A stretch of 64,000 bases of DNA from positions 7,998,001 to 8,062,000 of the forward strand of contig JAFFSR010000221.1 in assembly GCA_017163975.1 (NCBI GenBank), given 5' to 3'. Shown here piece by piece: positions 63,295 to 64,000 of this stretch (position 1 is the stretch's first letter; every line of letters starts with the position of its first letter). The notes below the pieces were generated by a model. That model saw only the letters and a program-made list of their open reading frames with translations. It ran no database searches and was not told the origin of the DNA. This DNA is from Anastatus disparis (Eukaryota > Arthropoda > Insecta > Hymenoptera > Eupelmidae). The translations under genes and the position numbers were made by a program.

Positions 63295-64000
63295 AAAGCT
63301 TTTTCGCGTGTGCACGCTACAATACTTTGTGCTCACGTACTTCAACTCGTTACATACGGTAATTAAAACGACGCACGCAGATCTCAGCTACGTACACATA
63401 CACACACAACATGTTTAGGCGCCACTCACCTTTTCTACGTATAACTTTACTGTTTTTCTTTTTCCCTTTTTTTTAATCCTTAATAATACCTACATTTTAG
63501 AAATTTTTTTTATTCCACAATTTAGTTAGGATATTAATGATTTTCTTTTACTTGGTAAACATTCAAGCGATTGATATGGTAAGACTTTAATTTCAATCAG
63601 TTATAATTAAGGTATTTTCGGTTTATGTCAAATGCAATGGGATGCGTATGTTCAGTTAAGTTTTTTGTGATATTTTGATGGTACGCTGTCGCAAATTTGT
63701 ATAAGGGTAACCTAAAATTTAAAGAACTTTTGATTACTTTGTTTTTATTTCGAGAAAAGAATTTCATTTGTATATATATGTGATGTTATCAAATGTAATT
63801 GATATAATTTCGTCTGCAACATTGTAAGCTTTTACGAGACACAGTAACTAGTGGTTGCAAATATTTTTTTAACTTTAAGAAATTATACAAATTTCATTTG
63901 TCGATTGTCAAGCGTCCAAAAGGGTTAATAATTAAAGTTAACCGTGCATTAATTTTCTCAAAATTATTATATAGTACTTTATAAACATAAACAAAGTTAA

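Larger units (their letters stand above)
56001..64000. other. non-coding AT-rich DNA
   Basis: No gene recognised. AT-rich segments centre near 56400, 57100, 57650, 58700, 59700, 60100, 61200, 61850, 62800 and 63550. A pyrimidine-rich block covers about 60470-60605. The frame at 61594-61806 (70 codons, ATG start) begins with mixed composition, but it has no family match I know and no clear splice partner. Confidence 0.6.

Noticed and set aside
63410..63440. Minus-strand donor AAAAG|GTGAGTGG near 63430
   Set aside because: Good donor, but the upstream minus-strand sequence gives no open exon or acceptor.
1..64000. CRISPR arrays, operons, phage or bacterial genes
   Set aside because: No spaced direct repeats, no ribosome-binding sites with long frames, and intron and SINE features point to a eukaryote.

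Overview
This 64 kb window is AT-rich eukaryotic nuclear DNA with no gene I can identify. It shows no bacterial gene organisation, no long open reading frame (the longest is 140 codons and sits in low-complexity DNA) and no protein family I recognise. The base style is dense TATATA/TATACGTATA alternation, GAGAGAAAG purine tracts with matching pyrimidine tracts, and undepleted CpG (TACG, CGCG). That style, together with a tRNA-headed SINE, a TA-flanked MITE and a plausible 76-nt intron, fits an insect. Hymenoptera is my tentative guess from composition alone. The window is best read as a large intergenic region or the inside of a very long intron.

Layout. The whole window alternates between very AT-rich, low-CpG segments (for example 8 G+C in 60 at 44401-44460) and more balanced segments holding microsatellites, purine or pyrimidine runs, TATACGTATA palindromes and short CG-rich patches (for example 28 G+C in 60 at 25201-25260). 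Successive AT-rich segments are roughly 0.7-1.5 kb apart.

Discrete elements. (1) A tRNA-derived SINE family has two copies: 33426-33632 on the minus strand, with Pol III A and B boxes, and 47895-48058 on the plus strand. The second has a perfect 13-bp target-site duplication and lacks a 40-bp block that includes the B box. (2) A 271-bp fold-back MITE at 36197-36467 has arms of about 115 bp and TA/TATA flanks. (3) A possible small two-exon gene lies at 40223-40544: good start context, GTAAGT donor, 76-nt intron, 81 residues, no recognised family. (4) Three zero-exon acceptor/donor junctions resemble the recursive splice sites of long insect introns: minus strand at 50139/50138 and 18502/18501, plus strand at 51592/51593. 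(5) An imperfect tandem duplication lies at 27981-28101. (6) Several microsatellites, palindromes and hairpins are listed below.

Function. No genes can be shown to work together. The supportable story is non-coding: retroposition and MITE insertion into AT-rich DNA, and possibly stepwise splicing of a long host intron whose exons lie outside the window. Boundaries and percentages come from hand reading.
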